This document shows positions 16,827 to 25,626 of a DNA stretch of 53,084 bases, in pieces. Position numbers and translations under genes: made by a program. Source of the DNA: an uncultured Bacteroidota bacterium. GTDB taxonomy: Bacteria; Bacteroidota; Bacteroidia; Chitinophagales; Chitinophagaceae. Each line of letters starts with the position of its first letter. The first letter of the stretch is position 1. The notes under the pieces were generated by a model. It saw nothing but the letters and a program-made list of their open reading frames with translations. It searched no databases and was not told where the DNA came from. The DNA lies in the NCBI GenBank assembly GCA_903835005.1, contig CAILLK010000136.1, positions 1 to 53,084 on the forward strand. Reading direction: 5' to 3'.

Positions 16827-18263
16827 TTATGCGGTCGCCAGAGTAGCCAAAGCAGCTGTAATATTGCTGCATTTCATAAATGCATTGGCATCCACGTTAC
16901 GGATCAGCAGGTTAAGCCTCATATAACCCTTCATGGTTGCAACCTCATGCTCAAAGTCATTATTATTGTTGTAAGCCATTTCCAGGCCAAAACCTTTGCG
17001 CATGTAAATTGTTCCTTTGCTGCTGTCAAACACATAGCAGGTATTAGCCGGCACATTAGGATTGCTCCTTACCTTCATTCCCTTGATCTTGATCTCTGTG
17101 CCGTCTGCATTTCTTACAACGAATGGAGGCAATAGGTATTGGTTCAGATTATCTTTAACCAGCAACTGCTTAAACTCATCAACAGTATTCAGCAGGATTG
17201 TATCAGGCATGTAAGATTTATCCTGTCCAAGTGCCACTATCTGCGATGCCATGCATACAGCCAGATCATAGAAGTTCGGAGACTGCACGGTCCCGGCGAA
17301 AGCTGTAATAGTGCCTCCTAAAGTATTGGCGGCGCTAAACTCAGATGATTTTTCGTTAACTGAATGCAGGTTAGGATATACACCATTATCCAGCAAAAGT
17401 CCATTATCAGCCTTCAGGATTACAGAACTGTTGATCAGGCGCTGCAACTCACCCAATACGAAATCATAGTCGGAAAGCATGTCAATATTCAGGTAGATGA
17501 AATCACGCACCTTCGTGATCTGAATATTGTATTCCTGCCATGTAACGTTTGTAGTGGAATTGGAAGTGGCTATACCTGCAACATTCTGGGCATTGCGGGT
17601 AATAGTGGTCTGATCCATGAACTTGATAAATTCCAAGCTGCCAAGTGGTACTGTAGTGAAGATATCAAGCATGAAGGGAGCTCGTACAGGCAATTGACCG
17701 ATACCAGGTACCCGGTAACCGAGTGTAGAGCCTGTCATGTTGCCATCATCCATTGTTTCGGCTGATTTCAATTCCATGTCAATACTCTTCTCCTGTTTCT
17801 TAAGGAACTTCTGGAATAAGCCTTTTTCATCTTTCAATGCGGCCATCACAGGGTTTTCACCTTTGCCATTCAGACCGGAATCTTCTAGCTTCTTCAATTT
17901 TATGGCAATGGCTTTGTAGCCATCAACCATATCTTTGAATTCGGCCATTTGCTCTTTAGTAAGGCCTTTTTCTTCCAGAGACAGAGCTGCATAGCCTTTC
18001 AGCTTTTCATCTAATGTTTCCAAATCAACAAGCCCCTTCATGGCTTCATCCTGAGCCTCTGCAAATGCTTTGGTTTCCGGTGTTGCTGTTTCCCATATGC
18101 CTTTTTTCTTCATGGAGGCTACCATACCGACCAATGCTATAGTCGGAGATGCTTTTCTGGCAATAGCGGTATGTTTAGCCGCAAGGCCAAGGATACCCAG
18201 TATACTCAATCCGAGAATTAAGTTTTTGGTACCCTTACGAATTTTGAATGTGAGCTTTTTCAT
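16827..18263 (-). CDS. Major capsid protein, HK97 fold
   Basis: The 478-aa protein has an N-terminal scaffold-like delta region of about 180 residues (coiled coil MKGLVDLETLDEKLKGYAAL through KKLEDSGLNGKG), then an HK97-type shell domain with the N-arm, E-loop and P-domain order expected. The prohead protease gene directly upstream would remove the delta region during maturation. Unusually, the first 50 residues contain a basic start and hydrophobic stretches (LILGLSILGILGLAAKH and TIALVGMVASM). The start is supported by the two-base spacing to the protease gene. Confidence 0.88.
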   Translation of the reverse strand: MKKLTFKIRKGTKNLILGLSILGILGLAAKHTAIARKASPTIALVGMVASMKKKGIWETATPETKAFAEAQDEAMKGLVDLETLDEKLKGYAALSLEEKGLTKEQMAEFKDMVDGYKAIAIKLKKLEDSGLNGKGENPVMAALKDEKGLFQKFLKKQEKSIDMELKSAETMDDGNMTGSTLGYRVPGIGQLPVRAPFMLDIFTTVPLGSLEFIKFMDQTTITRNAQNVAGIATSNSTTNVTWQEYNIQITKVRDFIYLNIDMLSDYDFVLGELQRLINSSVILKADNGLLLDNGVYPNLHSVNEKSSEFSAANTLGGTITAFAGTVQSPNFYDLAVCMASQIVALGQDKSYMPDTILLNTVDEFKQLLVKDNLNQYLLPPFVVRNADGTEIKIKGMKVRSNPNVPANTCYVFDSSKGTIYMRKGFGLEMAYNNNNDFEHEVATMKGYMRLNLLIRNVDANAFMKCSNITAALATLATA

Positions 18264-18264
18264 T

Positions 18265-19125
18265 TTAGTTCACGTTTTGTTTTAAAGCGTTAAATAATGT
18301 TTTGAAATCAACGGTATTAGTAATCACTATAGCATCCTTTTCAGTCCGGCCCTCTTTTATGAGAGTGTCCTTTATTGATGGCTCAATTGTGAATATTTCA
18401 TTTATAAGTTGCTTTAACTGCAACATTTCCATTTCAAAGGATTGCAGCATTTCATCAGATTGAGTGCCTGATTTTAACTGTCTTCCCAGGTTGGAAATTC
18501 TTTCGTTTATCTTTAATGATAGAGAGTCCTTATTCAGTGATTTTACACCCAAGTATGGAGTAAGTGAATTACAGCCAAAGGCAACTGTTGAGCCTTCATA
18601 TAGCTTTATTTCATCCCACAAAAACATGTAATTGGCATCTTTGGTATCTTCCGGATTTATGAGTGTTTTCACATACTTATCCCAATCTGTTGATTCCTTT
18701 TCAATACATTTTCCAGATAGATACTGAAATCCAATTGAATGGTTATCGTAAATCTCCTCCTGATAGTTAATAAGAGTATCGATGCCAGCCTGTGTAGAAC
18801 TCATTTTGGTTTCAAAATAGATGCCAGATACGCCTCCTATTTTCTTTTCTTCAAGTACCTGAAGCTTACCAGGCAATTGAGTCCAGTCATGATGCAAAAG
18901 GTGTTTAATTTTCTGAGTGGCGTTACTTGACGGCCCCCTTTCGGAAATAGATTTAGCTGAACAACCATCCAGCAGCACATCGTTTGCTGAATCGAAAAAG
19001 TTGAACGTGTTGTAAAAACCTGTTACAATCTTTTTTGTAAGATCAACATCCTGCACCTTTGCGCCCATGCTCTTGATCGCGTAGGCTATCTGCTGTTTTT
19101 GCTGCAATAAGTTGTTTTCTTTCAT
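18265..19125 (-). CDS. HK97-family prohead protease
   Basis: This 286-aa serine protease (family S78) processes the capsid precursor. The expected catalytic residues are visible: His in LLHHDW (residues 78-79), Ser130 in NHSIGFQ, and an acidic residue in LYEGSTVAFG (Glu177). The fold region covers about residues 30-195. The C-terminal 90 residues are charged and helical and may act as a scaffold or capsid-targeting tail. The gene lies directly before the capsid gene, the standard order. Confidence 0.9.
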   Translation of the reverse strand: MKENNLLQQKQQIAYAIKSMGAKVQDVDLTKKIVTGFYNTFNFFDSANDVLLDGCSAKSISERGPSSNATQKIKHLLHHDWTQLPGKLQVLEEKKIGGVSGIYFETKMSSTQAGIDTLINYQEEIYDNHSIGFQYLSGKCIEKESTDWDKYVKTLINPEDTKDANYMFLWDEIKLYEGSTVAFGCNSLTPYLGVKSLNKDSLSLKINERISNLGRQLKSGTQSDEMLQSFEMEMLQLKQLINEIFTIEPSIKDTLIKEGRTEKDAIVITNTVDFKTLFNALKQNVN

Positions 19126-19209
19126 CTTGTTTTGGTTTTACTTGCTTTACCTTTTTGTTATCCAGTTCTACCGGAAAGTTTTTATTATTGGTTATTTTCA
19201 GCATACTCT

Positions 19210-20694
19210 TTAATTTGTCGGGCTATCGCTTGGGCTTTCATTACTACCTTCACCCGGATTGGTACCACCTCCCGGCGATTTAGCCTGAGCAATGGAAAGT
19301 ATCTTTTCAACCTGGGCCAGCTCTTCCTGACTCATTTCATAGAGTAGTTTATCATAGAATCCATTTACAACAGCGTCAAGTCCACACGTTTTACGCCAGT
19401 CATTCAGGGTTATAATACCGTTGGTGAACCGGACCCGAGATGTTTCATTATTACGCCAGTCAACAGATGCTTTTTCCTTCAAATTCTCCTGCAATACATG
19501 CACATGGGCAAAACTTACATCCAGATATAATCCTACCTCATCAAGTCCAAGCCAGCTCGTAAGTGAATTGCAAAGGCTTTTCGCACGTGGTATTACCACA
19601 TTATCATACACGGTTTTGTCTGCATGATTCTGATTTTCAAAGGTTGAACCTTTTGCGCCTGGCATAAGATCACGGGGAATACCATAAATCGCAAAAATTG
19701 CAGCTGTATCAGCAGCCGTTTCTTCAAACGGTTGCATGTCTTGAATGGAAGCTCCTACCTTGATATAGTCAACAGGAACAGTGAGCATACCTACAGGGCT
19801 TTTCATTCTATCTTTACCATGGCCGGTCAAACCATAGGATTTATTGTATTCCTTCATCGCCTCTTCCTTTTCTGATTTGGTAAGCGCCTGCATCCCCGAT
19901 GCATCACTTTTTCTGCTTACAAGAAATCCGAGAGCTCCTCGCTTGGTATAAATCACGTTACGAGCCTCATAAACGGCGCAAAGGTTGGATACTGCCTTTT
20001 GAGCGGAAAGAAGAGGTGAACGGCCCCGTATATTCATATCGTAGGCATACAAGCTTTGATACTTCGTATACATCACCTTATCAGGGGTAATACTTACCAG
20101 TCCATTCATACCTTCAGGTACAATAAAGGCTTTGATCAGTTCCTGTATAGTTGTAGCAGAAAGGTATTTTATAAATGGATCTGTCTGGATATAGACAATA
20201 TCTGCCTGAAGGTTTACCAGCGTTGCAACGGTCCGGTAATTCAAATTGAAGACATCAGATACATTGCCATAGAGAAATGATTTGCCACAAACCATTTCAT
20301 AGGCACAAAGCTGATAAACTAATTCTGACCAGTTTTGTAATGGATTAGGGGTTGATAAAAGCTTATTCATGTATTTGTTATCATCAACTACCTCATCCGT
20401 TCCTTTCTTTTTTACCTGATAAACACCACCTGCCAGGCGTGAAGCAACAATGTGAACAGGAATATATATTTCAGGCAGTTCATGGTAGAGTACTGCAAGA
20501 TTGGAATCGGTGTATTGGCCCCAAACAGCTGCGAGGTCCGGCATCTGCGTATTATACAGATTCAGTCCAGGCTGCATGTCTATGTTATCCTGATTGATAA
20601 AGGCTTTTGTTGACAGATTGGCCCCGGATTTGTTCCGTGAAAGCCAATTATCAATTTTAGTTAAAACACCCATTTGGGCATAAAAATCCTTCAC
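19210..20694 (-). CDS. Portal protein (HK97 type)
   Basis: The 494-aa product forms the ring at one capsid vertex through which DNA enters and leaves. It has the typical HK97-portal traits: NPLQNWSELVYQLCAYEMVCGKSFLYG in the clip/wing region, a stem-like region with SPLLSAQKAVSNLCAVYEARN, and IFAIYGIPRDLMPG followed by helical ASVDWRNNETSRVRFTNGIITLNDWR. The C-terminus is Gly/Pro/Ser rich. It sits between large terminase and prohead protease. A copy of the late element is 15 bp upstream of its start. Confidence 0.9.
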   Translation of the reverse strand: MKDFYAQMGVLTKIDNWLSRNKSGANLSTKAFINQDNIDMQPGLNLYNTQMPDLAAVWGQYTDSNLAVLYHELPEIYIPVHIVASRLAGGVYQVKKKGTDEVVDDNKYMNKLLSTPNPLQNWSELVYQLCAYEMVCGKSFLYGNVSDVFNLNYRTVATLVNLQADIVYIQTDPFIKYLSATTIQELIKAFIVPEGMNGLVSITPDKVMYTKYQSLYAYDMNIRGRSPLLSAQKAVSNLCAVYEARNVIYTKRGALGFLVSRKSDASGMQALTKSEKEEAMKEYNKSYGLTGHGKDRMKSPVGMLTVPVDYIKVGASIQDMQPFEETAADTAAIFAIYGIPRDLMPGAKGSTFENQNHADKTVYDNVVIPRAKSLCNSLTSWLGLDEVGLYLDVSFAHVHVLQENLKEKASVDWRNNETSRVRFTNGIITLNDWRKTCGLDAVVNGFYDKLLYEMSQEELAQVEKILSIAQAKSPGGGTNPGEGSNESPSDSPTN

Positions 20695-20708
20695 ATTTAT
20701 AGGATAGT

Positions 20709-20726
20709 AAAAAAGTTATATTTTAC
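20709..20726 (-). promoter_or_regulatory. Late-gene conserved element, copy c
   Basis: On the minus strand GTAAAATATAACTTTTTT starts immediately after the large terminase stop codon and ends 15 bp before the portal start codon. If TAACTTTT acts as a -7 box, the portal message would have a leader of only about 10 nt. Confidence 0.6.
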
Positions 20727-22241
20727 TTACCACAAATGAGCGAATTGCTCTTTGAAATATTTGCCCATTCCGGCCATGCTATCGGGTGCATCATCATGCT
20801 TGTTTTTGCTTGCACCGCTCTGTATACTCATATAAGCTGTCAGATTTTCAAAAAACCTTTTATATTCTCTGGAGCATGTATTCCAGTCTTTACGGAAAAC
20901 AAAGTGATTCTTGATGAAAGCTGATTGTGCTAAGATGCGGACGTGTTTATTAGTTGTATTTTTCAGTATCCTGATATCACAATCATTCATGCTGTTCTCA
21001 ATTTTTGACCTGACGGCTTTTGCAAACAGTATCCATGCTGAATTACCCTCACATTGCGCTGCGTTAAGCTTATGACTTTTGATAAACTCCACACATGCCG
21101 GTTCATTGATATCTGTTCCTTTGCTATTATAGATCACGTCCGGAATGTAAATTTTATCTCCCACAAGATATCCAGCAGGGAATGAGAGATCATCACCACC
21201 TTCATCTGCAGGATCGATATACCCAAACCGGAAATCTGCCAGCTTCTCTACATCAACTGTCAGTGGATCATAATAATGAAGATCAGCTTCAGGGAATAAT
21301 AATCCCTCCCTTGACTTGGGATTTTGCTGCAATTGACGCTGGAAAAATATTCTTACCTCTTCATCTTCGCTTTTTTCCATCCGCTGCAAATCTTCAACCG
21401 AATAGATCGAAGGGTCTAACGATTGCAATGCACCGGCTTCATCAACATAAAGTGTTGGCAGTTCTATTACCTCCCATTCACCTGGCTCAATCTCCTGAAG
21501 GTAACCAATCAGGTCTTTGGGGTGTAACCTCTGCATCAATACCACTATCGGAGTTTTACGGCTGTTACGCCTATTTTGAACGGTAGATGTATATTTCCGG
21601 TTAACCCTTTCACGCACTATATCACTTTCTGCATCATCTGGTTTGATGCTATCATCGTAAATGATGGCGCCCCCGAAACCTTCTTTATTTTCAATTTCAG
21701 TCAGCCATTTATCTATTTCATCATCTTCCTGATCAACATCCGCTGGATCATTGTAATCAGATGCTCCAGCGCCGAACCCGGTAACCTGACCTGATGCCGA
21801 TGTAGCGTACACACCTCCGCCGGTCGTGGTGTACCATTTCTTTTTACTGTCAGTTGATTGTTTAATCTTCACGTGAGGGAACAGAGATTTATATTCCGGA
21901 GACTGCACGATATCCTTTGTACCCTCACTGTTATCAAGTGCAAGAGAGTCAGAAGCGGTAAGATGAATGAATTTTGCACCTGAATTGATTGCCAGGCCGT
22001 GAGCTATGAAATTCTTAACGGCTAATTCTGTTTTACCCAACCTGGGCCCAACAGATATTGCCAGCTTCGTAACCTCACCTTTTAACACCCGCTCCAGAGC
22101 ATTAGCAATCTTGAGGTGATGGTAAAGAACTTTGTATTTGCGGTGATATCGCTGTTTAAAAAAGTAACGTGTAAAGAAAAGCAGGGAATCGAGAGATTTA
22201 TATTTTGCTGCTTTCAATATCTTAGCTTCCTCCCTTGTCAT
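20727..22241 (-). CDS. terL: Terminase large subunit
   Basis: This 504-aa DNA-packaging motor has an N-terminal ATPase with Walker A GPRLGKTE (65-72) and a Walker B-like GAIIYDDSIKPDD (191-203). The C-terminal RNase H-like nuclease has a first acidic motif YIDPADEGGDD (341-351) and a late acidic motif KHDDAPDS (481-488). An acidic insert (NDPADVDQEDDEIDKW, about 164-179) sits before Walker B. It follows the small terminase and precedes the portal. The late element lies 32 bp upstream of the start. Confidence 0.95.
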   Translation of the reverse strand: MTREEAKILKAAKYKSLDSLLFFTRYFFKQRYHRKYKVLYHHLKIANALERVLKGEVTKLAISVGPRLGKTELAVKNFIAHGLAINSGAKFIHLTASDSLALDNSEGTKDIVQSPEYKSLFPHVKIKQSTDSKKKWYTTTGGGVYATSASGQVTGFGAGASDYNDPADVDQEDDEIDKWLTEIENKEGFGGAIIYDDSIKPDDAESDIVRERVNRKYTSTVQNRRNSRKTPIVVLMQRLHPKDLIGYLQEIEPGEWEVIELPTLYVDEAGALQSLDPSIYSVEDLQRMEKSEDEEVRIFFQRQLQQNPKSREGLLFPEADLHYYDPLTVDVEKLADFRFGYIDPADEGGDDLSFPAGYLVGDKIYIPDVIYNSKGTDINEPACVEFIKSHKLNAAQCEGNSAWILFAKAVRSKIENSMNDCDIRILKNTTNKHVRILAQSAFIKNHFVFRKDWNTCSREYKRFFENLTAYMSIQSGASKNKHDDAPDSMAGMGKYFKEQFAHLW

Positions 22242-22272
22242 GCCAACAAAGGTATTTTCAGAGCAATGGCAT

Positions 22273-22293
22273 GAAAAAAAGTTATATTTTACC
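22273..22293 (-). promoter_or_regulatory. Late-gene conserved element, copy d
   Basis: On the minus strand GGTAAAATATAACTTTTT overlaps the last base of the small terminase stop codon and lies 32 bp upstream of the large terminase start codon. Confidence 0.6.
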
Positions 22294-22724
22294 TAATACT
22301 CCTCTTCCAATGCTTTGCTATACTTCCTGATCTCATCCTGCGAAAGGTCAACACTAATGATAGTTGGTGTGACTTTATCCGGATCGAAATACACACCCTC
22401 CAGTTTGCTTATTTCTTTCTGAATAGAAAGGATCGTCCTGATACCCATCGGTGTGACTTTATACTCCTGCTTCATCGCACGGATCATGCCTCGCAGCTCC
22501 TGCACCCGCATTTTACGTTTTTCAAGGATGTTATCATCTTCAAACTTTATCCAACGTTCCCGGGCCTTTTGTAGGAGTATAAAAGCATGCCGTTCAGATT
22601 TTGCCCAATCCTTCAATAGAATCTGTTGTACAATCATAGCAGACGGGATACTTTCGATCATCCATCCTTGTATTGTAATTAGTCTCTTTTCAAATTCTAC
22701 TTTGTCAGGTCGTGCTTTAGGCAT
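22293..22724 (-). CDS. Probable terminase small subunit
   Basis: The product of about 143 aa is helical and strongly charged, with QKARERWIKFEDDNILEKRKMRVQELRGMIRAMKQE as a probable oligomerisation coiled coil. Its N-terminal half has a likely helix-turn-helix (IPSAMIVQQILLKDWAKSERHAF) for recognising packaging DNA. The start at 22724 is chosen because its ATG overlaps the upstream stop by 8 bp, suggesting coupled translation. An ATG at 22751 is also in frame. Position before the large subunit supports the call. Confidence 0.7.
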   Translation of the reverse strand: MPKARPDKVEFEKRLITIQGWMIESIPSAMIVQQILLKDWAKSERHAFILLQKARERWIKFEDDNILEKRKMRVQELRGMIRAMKQEYKVTPMGIRTILSIQKEISKLEGVYFDPDKVTPTIISVDLSQDEIRKYSKALEEEY

Positions 22725-22956
22725 TTGGATACATGGCTTTGGCAATATCAATTAAATCAGTCAGCTCCTCAATAACTGCATTTAATCTTACTGCTTGGAG
22801 TTCCCTCATTTTCTTTACTTCGTCCGGGATTGAATCAAGACCATTAGGCTGGATGGCAGAAAGAGCAGCAGTTTTATTTTTTAACCTTTTTTCAAGAAGG
22901 TCAATAATTGGTTTTACAGTCTGGTTCATAAAACTTATTTTTTCTTCTGAGGTCAT
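22717..22956 (-). CDS. Small helical hypothetical protein
   Basis: This 79-aa protein is almost all helix (KPIIDLLEKRLKNKTAAL, then DEVKKMRELQAVRLNAVIEELTDLIDIAKAM) and could form a coiled coil. It lies between the methyltransferase and small terminase genes and overlaps the latter by 8 bp. Function unknown; a packaging accessory role is a guess from position. Confidence 0.6.
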   Translation of the reverse strand: MTSEEKISFMNQTVKPIIDLLEKRLKNKTAALSAIQPNGLDSIPDEVKKMRELQAVRLNAVIEELTDLIDIAKAMYPNA

Positions 22957-22982
22957 AACCGGCTCTTTTTGAACCGGTAAAA

Positions 22983-24455
22983 TTAAATAGTTGGCTCCAA
23001 AATATCTTCAAGTTGCAAAGAGCCGTTAATGTGTTGAAAATCAATAGGTACATTATTCTTTTTGCACCAACGCACATACCTGTTAATAATGTGTTGTATG
23101 TACTTTGGTTCAATTTCAGTGGCCCGGCAAGCTCGGTTAGTTTTTTCACATGCGATCAGACAGGTACCACTACCCAGGAACCAATCAGCAACTATATCAC
23201 CGTCACGTGTTGTGTCGAGTATAGCATCTGCGATCATCTGCACTGGCTTAGGTGTTGGATGATCCTTTAACTCTTTGCGGTCTGGATTTGCAGTACTCAC
23301 GGCTGAAGGGTAGTTCCACACATTGGAGCGGATGCGATCCTTTAGCTCCAGGTTACTTAGATGTTTTACATCACCGTTTTTGAAAATGAAGCAAAGCTCA
23401 TCATTGGTTTTATAGAAACCACCCTCATCGAGCATGTCGTTATTCCAGATGGCTTTTGCAGCTTCATTGCTGAAGATAAAACAGAGCTCCTGCTTCGCCC
23501 GGTAGAAGGAACCATTCGCCATGATATCTTTGTTCCACACGCATAACTGCTTTGGCTGGCAATTACCGTACACCTTCTTAGCAGCATCCATCATGTGCCA
23601 CACGTGCCGCCAATCCATAAAGATGTAATGAATAGCTCCAGGGACCGTAACATCAACTGACAGCTGCATGATCAATGCCAGAAATGCAGAGAACTCATCA
23701 TCAGTCATTTCACCGGCTCCCATTGCAAAATCAGCATGATTGTGAGTGTGTCGGTTATCCTTCAAAAAGAAATTGGTAGGTAGATTGTACGGGGGATCGC
23801 AGATCACAATCCGTGCCACATCACCGACCATGAGCTGCTGAACGATAACAGGATCCTGAAAGCTGCCACAAATAATCCGGTGCCTGCCTAACTGGAACAA
23901 ATCACCAGCCTGCACCTTCACTTCAATTTGTGCGATGCCAAAATCAGGATCTTCATCTGTACCGGAAGTCACATCAAACAAATCAAATTTTTGTTCAAAC
24001 CTTTCTACACTGAAAGCAGGAATGGAAACCTCTTCTTTGAGATCAGTCCAATCAAGATCATTCAATGTGATAAAGTCATGTAACCCCTGCTGAGTTACTT
24101 TGGCATATGCCGAACTGAAAACCAATACCAGCTTCGATGCCTCCTTTTTATCTTTGCAGGAAATGAAAGTACCAGGCAACAACTCCGGAACGTCTACGCC
24201 ATCTTTGATCAAATCCTCCAGAAGCAAAGTGCGATGTTTACCGTCAAGACAATATCGGTCACCGTTGGAATCTTCCCACACGTAAAAGGCCTGAATGAAC
24301 TGATTTCCTACCAGCGAATTTTTAAGCTTTTGGCGATCCAAATCAGCCAATTCTTTGAAATCATCCTGCTGCAAAAATTTTAATTCACGCCACACCACGT
24401 TTTTTGTGGTAATTATCCTTGATGTAAGCGAACTGATATTATTTGATTCCGACAT
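22983..24455 (-). CDS. ParB/Srx-like domain fused to beta-class DNA methyltransferase
   Basis: This 490-aa protein would methylate adenine N6 or cytosine N4. Residues about 20-120 form a ParB-like domain (GNQFIQAFYVWEDSNGDRYC, LDGKHRTLLL). The methylase has catalytic motif IV DPPY at 220-223 and, later, the SAM-binding motif I DWFLGSGTC (424-432), an order that defines the beta class. Residues 306-335 and 336-365 are a tandem duplication of the strand after motif IV (WN-D...G-FY...ELCFIF). It opens the late block and has a late element 50 bp upstream. No restriction enzyme lies nearby, so protection of phage DNA is the likely role. Confidence 0.9.
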   Translation of the reverse strand: MSESNNISSLTSRIITTKNVVWRELKFLQQDDFKELADLDRQKLKNSLVGNQFIQAFYVWEDSNGDRYCLDGKHRTLLLEDLIKDGVDVPELLPGTFISCKDKKEASKLVLVFSSAYAKVTQQGLHDFITLNDLDWTDLKEEVSIPAFSVERFEQKFDLFDVTSGTDEDPDFGIAQIEVKVQAGDLFQLGRHRIICGSFQDPVIVQQLMVGDVARIVICDPPYNLPTNFFLKDNRHTHNHADFAMGAGEMTDDEFSAFLALIMQLSVDVTVPGAIHYIFMDWRHVWHMMDAAKKVYGNCQPKQLCVWNKDIMANGSFYRAKQELCFIFSNEAAKAIWNNDMLDEGGFYKTNDELCFIFKNGDVKHLSNLELKDRIRSNVWNYPSAVSTANPDRKELKDHPTPKPVQMIADAILDTTRDGDIVADWFLGSGTCLIACEKTNRACRATEIEPKYIQHIINRYVRWCKKNNVPIDFQHINGSLQLEDILEPTI

Positions 24456-24768
24456 ATTGCACTGAATTAAAGTGAATCAAAATTAACAGGACACAGTAAG
24501 GAAGGGAATAAGTTATATTTTACCAGTACTGAAAGAGTGATATTTCAGGGTATCAGGAACCCCAGACCCCTTTTAACTGATAGCTTATTGTAATGCAACT
24601 TAAGACCTTGTAACAGGTAGCATAGAAATAGCCGGAATAGCGGTATTTAATGGAAATAGATGAACTCTTACGTTGATTATTACGTTCTACCTTCCTGCTG
24701 GTGATCGCTCTCGCGGTATCACAAAGCTATAATGATATAAAAAACATTAAGTTTGATTATATTTTACT
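24456..24768. other. Non-coding boundary between early and late operons
   Basis: No plausible gene is seen in these 313 bases. They hold late element copies e and f, an imperfect inverted repeat GTGATCGC/GCGGTATCAC (24701-24722), a spaced direct repeat TTACGTT (24668-24674 and 24680-24686), and on the minus strand a perfect -7 box TAGCTTTG (complement of 24722-24729) without a clear -33 box. A promoter, a regulatory leader, a small RNA or a packaging site could lie here. The terminase genes are close by. Confidence 0.5.
24505..24526 (-). promoter_or_regulatory. Late-gene conserved element, copy e
   Basis: On the minus strand GGTAAAATATAACTTATT lies 50 bp before the methyltransferase start at 24455, at the head of the late block. 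It differs from the consensus by one base. Confidence 0.55.
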
Positions 24769-24769
24769 T
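24755..24769 (-). promoter_or_regulatory. Late-gene conserved element, copy f (partial)
   Basis: On the minus strand AAGTAAAATATAATC follows the stop codon of the 114-aa gene. It keeps the GTAAAATATAA core but not the T run. Just downstream on the same strand is the -7 box TAGCTTTG. Confidence 0.4.
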
Positions 24770-25113
24770 TAGAACAGTGAGGTTTGTGTTAATGGGAAAT
24801 CCTTCAGGCTTATACCTTTAAAAGGGTCCATGGAGCTGCGCAACTCCTCTACAGCAGCGGAATGCCTATACAAAACTCCCTTGTAATGTTCTATATCCTC
24901 TTCCAGCTGGATGATGGAACGTGCAAGGCATTGATATTCACAAAGCAACTCCCACTTTTCCATGTGCATCATGCGCTGGAACCATAGCCGTTCATGGTAT
25001 TTGCCTATCAGTTCCCATTTTGGCATCAGCTTTTCTAACTCCAACTTCCAATCGCGGATAGCCCAATAAATTCTTTTTTGCTTATCTCTACTGATCAAAT
25101 CTTCTACTGGCAT
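24769..25113 (-). CDS. Hypothetical protein, last early gene
   Basis: This 114-aa protein is helical, charged and rich in Trp and Glu (RDWKLELEKLMPKWELIGKYHERLWFQRMMHMEKWELL), probably forming a coiled coil. It sits 9 bp after the RuvC-like nuclease gene and is the last gene before the early/late boundary. No family was recognised. Confidence 0.6.
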   Translation of the reverse strand: MPVEDLISRDKQKRIYWAIRDWKLELEKLMPKWELIGKYHERLWFQRMMHMEKWELLCEYQCLARSIIQLEEDIEHYKGVLYRHSAAVEELRSSMDPFKGISLKDFPLTQTSLF

Positions 25114-25122
25114 AATTAAATA

Positions 25123-25626
25123 TTAATATCCATAAACTAACATTGCCGCATCTCGGGCGTGATTAGATGTTCTACCGGTCCATCCCGTCATTTTACTGAA
25201 GGTTGATGGCTCCAGCTTCGTCTTATTGTCCTTTGGTGCAACTGGCTCGAACGGTATGGCTTTATCAGTTAAGAAGTCCTCCCAAATGACTGCATCCCGT
25301 TTGATCGAGCCAGCGCCCTGAAGTACTTCCCTGCCAGTTTCCCCGAATACCTTCCTAAGCCTCGCATCTTCAAACCTGACTTTGATCTTAAAAGTCTTGC
25401 TGATAGATAATACCCGCTCCATGGCCTGATGGATAGGTAAGGTTTCAACGGTTAAAAGCTTGCGGCTGACAGTGGAGTATGTTGCAAAGCCGGTTTCTTT
25501 TCCTGTATCGATACCAATCAGCACATCATATTTGATCACTTGAGTACTGCCGGCAGTCTTCTGGTTAGCCTTCGCTTTGAAGGTGCCGTCCGGTTGTAGC
25601 TCCAGATTGTCAAGTGTCCAGGTCAT
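25123..25626 (-). CDS. RuvC-like Holliday-junction resolvase / RNase H-fold nuclease
   Basis: The 167-aa protein has the acidic residues of the RuvC superfamily in order: Asp40 in LIGIDTGKETGFA, Glu86 in VRFEDARLR and Asp159 in NHARDAAMLV. Phage enzymes of this kind resolve branched DNA before packaging. Residues 1-30 are a short extension. The start overlaps the DUF1643 stop as TGATG, so translation is probably coupled. Confidence 0.85.
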   Translation of the reverse strand: MTWTLDNLELQPDGTFKAKANQKTAGSTQVIKYDVLIGIDTGKETGFATYSTVSRKLLTVETLPIHQAMERVLSISKTFKIKVRFEDARLRKVFGETGREVLQGAGSIKRDAVIWEDFLTDKAIPFEPVAPKDNKTKLEPSTFSKMTGWTGRTSNHARDAAMLVYGY

